A stretch of DNA of 64,000 nt from an uncultured Lachnospiraceae bacterium (GTDB lineage: Bacteria; Bacillota; Clostridia; Lachnospirales; Lachnospiraceae). Made by a program: the position numbers and the translations under genes. A model generated the notes under the pieces. That model saw nothing but the letters and a program-made list of their open reading frames with translations. It was not told the DNA's origin and searched no databases. The stretch's first letter is position 1. Every line of letters begins with the position of its first letter. Of this stretch, positions 61,319-64,000 are shown piece after piece. The DNA is taken from contig CACWJQ010000015.1 of NCBI GenBank assembly GCA_902761225.1, positions 1 through 64,000 on the forward strand, given 5' to 3'.

Positions 61319-62992
61319 TCAAACCGGTAGTTGTAATTTACAGTCTTCCTCATCGACTTCTTTAATTGCAACCGATACGCCGGATGTCTTACAGCCAAGT
61401 GTCTCGGCTATCATATCTCTTCCCGTTAATTGACTTACCATTTTCCATCCGAATCTGTTTTTTACCAGACTTTCTTTTTCAGGTCTGAACCCAAGATCAT
61501 AATACACTTTACAGGCAAGCCAGGTATTGGTCTGGGTGTGGATCTTTACTTTTTCATAGCCCAACTCTTTCATAACTCTCAAAGTATATGTGATAAGGGG
61601 TTTCGAAAGGCCCTTACCCTGTTCTTCCTTCTTGACTGCGACCCAGTGAAGCTGACCTTCTCCGGGTCTTCTGTCTCCATGAATATCATAGAATGCCGTA
61701 GCCGTGGCAATCTTCTCTCCGGTGCTGTTCTCTATAAATATCATTCTCTCCGAAAGTTCGTCTTCACGCCCGCCATAATAACGTTCCCAGCATTCCTCAC
61801 CATGCTTATAGTCAAGTACCTCTTCCGCAGACAATTCTATATTTATCCATGCCGTCTTATCACCCGGTTTATACTTCGCGAAACGATAACCCTCAGGCAG
61901 GTCCATCTGAGGTATTTCCTGCAGCTCACCCTCAAACAAAAGATCAACATAGCACAGCATATTATCATGCGTCTTATACTTACACGGATCAGGAGCCTCA
62001 ATACCGGCAAGTACACTGCATACATCTTCCTCGATATCCCTGAGATACTTTATGCGGTCTATCGTATTCTTAACCTCATCTTCTCCCAACCGGATATCTT
62101 CTTCGTTTGATCCTTCCATTCCAAGTGCACGCCGGATGTTATACTCGAGCCATTCCAACCAAGTATAGGATATCCCAAACAATTCATCATAGGAACGAAA
62201 TCCATTGTCATATGCAGACAGATATCCTTCAAAAAAAACTGCAAGGTTTTCTTTGGAGTATTTACCATTTACAGTCCCCGCCCATTGAAGCGCCAAATTG
62301 AGACAGGATGCGATTGGATTGCCTCTCTCAAGACATTCAAGGTCAATCACACACGCCTCATCCTCATGCCACATGATGTTCTTAGGATCCATATCCGGAT
62401 CATCTATCGCACTCATAGCAGGCAGCATGCGTCTTGCGTTATTCATTTTATCCTGAGCCTCCCTAAGAAGAAGCAGATTATCAGTGATCAGCCCGGCAAT
62501 GACGCTTTTTTCCTTATCAGCCTCGGACGCATATGCTTCAAAATCTATATCACTGACCTCAGGCTCTTCCGGCTCTGTATTCTGAGGATCAATCTTATGG
62601 ACCCTTCCCAGAATCTCACCCGCCATATAGCACTGCTGCTTCGATATGGCGTTATAATCCGTAATACTCCCTTCCTGCCATCGGAAAATGTAATAATAAT
62701 TCCCATCATCCTCTATCATCTTCTTTCCGTCAAAAGAAAGCGCCGGAACAATTGGAATCCCCTCTTTCTCTAAAATGCTCTCAAACTCTTCCGCCCTTGC
62801 ATAATTATCCAAAACCCCGGGACGCTTCATAACCTCGGGATTCAGACACTTAACTGCATATATCTTCGATTCCGTCCTGACTTTATACATCCTATGCATA
62901 AGCCCGCCGGAGACCGGCTCTATGGTTCCGCACACATTCCCCAGTCCACATTTACGAAACAATGCGGATATTTTGTAACTTAGTTCTCTCAT
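61319..62992 (-). CDS. APH-type kinase fused to a GNAT acetyltransferase
   Basis: A 557-residue two-domain protein. Residues about 10-320 form an aminoglycoside-phosphotransferase-like kinase: YAVKCLNPEV holds the ATP-binding Lys, MDPKNIMWHEDE the catalytic loop with Asp and Asn, and ACVIDLECL the metal-binding Asp. Residues about 375-520 form a GNAT N-acetyltransferase with WVAVKKEEQGKGLSKPL (acetyl-CoA loop) and VYYDLGFRPEKES. Both activities occur in bifunctional antibiotic-resistance enzymes, in the opposite order (GNAT first). The substrate is unknown; homoserine-kinase-like or nucleoside targets are also possible. Confidence 0.82.
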   Translation of the reverse strand: MRELSYKISALFRKCGLGNVCGTIEPVSGGLMHRMYKVRTESKIYAVKCLNPEVMKRPGVLDNYARAEEFESILEKEGIPIVPALSFDGKKMIEDDGNYYYIFRWQEGSITDYNAISKQQCYMAGEILGRVHKIDPQNTEPEEPEVSDIDFEAYASEADKEKSVIAGLITDNLLLLREAQDKMNNARRMLPAMSAIDDPDMDPKNIMWHEDEACVIDLECLERGNPIASCLNLALQWAGTVNGKYSKENLAVFFEGYLSAYDNGFRSYDELFGISYTWLEWLEYNIRRALGMEGSNEEDIRLGEDEVKNTIDRIKYLRDIEEDVCSVLAGIEAPDPCKYKTHDNMLCYVDLLFEGELQEIPQMDLPEGYRFAKYKPGDKTAWINIELSAEEVLDYKHGEECWERYYGGREDELSERMIFIENSTGEKIATATAFYDIHGDRRPGEGQLHWVAVKKEEQGKGLSKPLITYTLRVMKELGYEKVKIHTQTNTWLACKVYYDLGFRPEKESLVKNRFGWKMVSQLTGRDMIAETLGCKTSGVSVAIKEVDEEDCKLQLPV

Positions 62993-63054
62993 CTCTGATC
63001 ATCAATCCCCTCAAACAGCTCACCCTCATATTCCATGATCACATGTCCTGCTCA

Positions 63055-63366
63055 CTACTTTTTCTTCGGGGCAGGTAGTTCTTCATACATCGCCTCTAAC
63101 AGATTGCGAAGAAACTCTTTGTTCTCAACATTTTCGACAAGGAGCATCTCCTTCGCACCCTCGTATGGAAGTTCCAGACCGGCTTCCGGCATCAATTTCA
63201 CAGCAGACTTTACAGGCTTCACAAGAAAACGGTCATCATAAATGCCACCAACTACTTTTCCACGATAATAGATGATGTATTCTCCCATCATCGCCCTGTA
63301 AGTTATATCATCCAGCTCTGAAAGCTGTTCTAATATGAAATCCAAATAATCTTTGCTCGATGCCAT
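63055..63366 (-). CDS. TfoX N-terminal domain protein
   Basis: A 103-residue protein consisting of the TfoX-N domain only: MMGEYIIYYRGKVVGGIYDDRFLVKPV is the family core. In gammaproteobacteria TfoX helps competence, but stand-alone TfoX-N proteins of Firmicutes have no proven role. A perfect GGAGG site precedes the ATG, only 2 bases after the stop of the upstream regulator, so the two are made together. Confidence 0.88.
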   Translation of the reverse strand: MASSKDYLDFILEQLSELDDITYRAMMGEYIIYYRGKVVGGIYDDRFLVKPVKSAVKLMPEAGLELPYEGAKEMLLVENVENKEFLRNLLEAMYEELPAPKKK

Positions 63367-63368
63367 TA

Positions 63369-64000
63369 TTATTCCTCCGTATCGCTTCCATCAACGGATA
63401 AAGCATCATCATATCCGCTTTCCTTGTCATCAATACCCTTTACCGGATTGATCAAAAACAGGCCGTCACGGTTGCAGTAGAAGAATATCCTTCTGACTCC
63501 CCTGATCTTAAACCGTGCTTCAGCGCTCCATTCCGGATAGAGCTTCACCATCTGCATATCATTGGATGAAGCCGCCGCCACAAACGAAATATAATGCTCT
63601 TTTGTCATGCTGTGATCGATACGCACATAATATTCATCTTCAACTCGCTCAATAAAGACCATGTGACGCTCATCTGTTGGTTCCGCCTCTAAAGGTATGA
63701 GCTGGATACCGTGACAATGGATAGCCGCCTCCCCCATACTGTGTATCACATTACCGCAGATTGGACAAACATAGAACTTCGACCGCAGCATATTTGCGGA
63801 TACATTCGCATTGTGAATGGTATTACCCGATATCAGCTCTGTAACTGAAATCTTAAATGCCTTCGCTATAGGCTCCAGCAGAGTAATATCCGGCAATCCT
63901 CTCATGTTTTCCCATTTTGAGATACTTTTGTCAGTTACTCCCAGCCTTTCTGCCAGCTGAAGCTGTGTCATCTTGTTCTTTTCTCGCAATTCCTTAATAA
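63369..64000 (-). CDS. XRE regulator fused to a superoxide-reductase-like domain (5' end outside window)
   Basis: The frame is open to the window edge. The visible part begins IKELREKNKMTQLQLAERLG, an XRE helix-turn-helix (to about residue 62), then a zinc-like CPICGNVIH and a domain that resembles superoxide reductase: EEYYVRIDHSMTKEHYISFV, KLYPEWSAEARF and FFYCNRDGLFL. In true superoxide reductases the Cys is followed by a His ligand (CNxHGL); here it is Asp. So it may sense oxidants or metal rather than act as an enzyme. Its real start, upstream of 64000, is not seen. Confidence 0.82.
   Translation of the reverse strand, partial: IKELREKNKMTQLQLAERLGVTDKSISKWENMRGLPDITLLEPIAKAFKISVTELISGNTIHNANVSANMLRSKFYVCPICGNVIHSMGEAAIHCHGIQLIPLEAEPTDERHMVFIERVEDEYYVRIDHSMTKEHYISFVAAASSNDMQMVKLYPEWSAEARFKIRGVRRIFFYCNRDGLFLINPVKGIDDKESGYDDALSVDGSDTEE

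Overview
The window looks like chromosome of an anaerobic, plant-polysaccharide-using member of the Lachnospiraceae (Clostridia; Butyrivibrio or Roseburia-like). The reasons are family-level: a GntR/YtrA-clpC-'endosialidase-like'-radA operon where Bacilli have ctsR-mcsA-mcsB-clpC-radA, DUF4317 and DUF6142-like proteins, a CBS-containing family II pyrophosphatase, QueH, two GH115 alpha-glucuronidases, a GH53 galactanase with its own sugar importer, and clear Shine-Dalgarno sites before most genes. Most genes lie on the minus strand. I see no rRNA, CRISPR array, prophage or insertion sequence.

Layout. 0-1 kb: a cut-off lipoprotein gene, a decayed RelE/HigB-like toxin gene and a Thr-Met-Val tRNA operon. 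1.2-9.5 kb: argS, a zinc-ribbon membrane protein, queH, a purL gene broken in two by a 38-bp tandem duplication, a TetR regulator and an unknown gene. 9.6-15.7 kb: a cell-surface sugar block (FdtA/QdtA-like cupin isomerase, GT2 glycosyltransferase, two large multi-pass membrane proteins). 15.7-27.2 kb: tRNA-Trp, radA, clpC and its GntR regulator, an SH3b protein, the purE-purM-purN-purD operon, two small membrane proteins and pyrE. 27.4-32.4 kb: DUF4317, DJ-1/PfpI and CYTH genes, malQ and a secreted protein. 32.5-33.4 kb: a RelB-like/mini-HTH pair and Lys, Gln, His, Arg tRNAs. 34.9-40.7 kb: a galactan operon (binding protein, two permeases, GH53) behind a promoter with two LacI/CcpA-type sites. 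40.8-48.2 kb: a K+ channel, DegV, aquaporin, pyrophosphatase and GH115. 48.4-53.7 kb: a complete nicotinamide-to-NAD salvage operon led by an NrtR-type regulator. 53.8-64 kb: a more AT-rich accessory stretch with a low-molecular-weight phosphatase, a Phd/RelE toxin-antitoxin pair, two unknown genes divergent from an XRE regulator, a second GH115, Fic, a UvrA stub, a kinase-acetyltransferase fusion, a TfoX-N protein and an XRE-superoxide-reductase-like regulator cut by the window end.

How it fits together. PncA, PncB, NadD and NadE turn nicotinamide into NAD; NrtR very probably acts at the two matching palindromes bracketing the promoter of its own operon. GanSPQ-like proteins import galacto-oligosaccharides released outside by the GH53 lipoprotein, with no ATPase gene present, so a shared ATPase is likely. 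PurE, PurM, PurN and PurD work in the same pathway as the interrupted PurL. The strongest candidates for something new are the purL duplication (which splits the protein near its PurS-like domain boundary), the operon with its unknown membrane protein between nrtR and pncA, the XRE/two-unknown-gene module at 55.1-56.9 kb, the antitoxin-like pair without a toxin at 32.6 kb, and a K+ channel whose promoter implies a leaderless mRNA.
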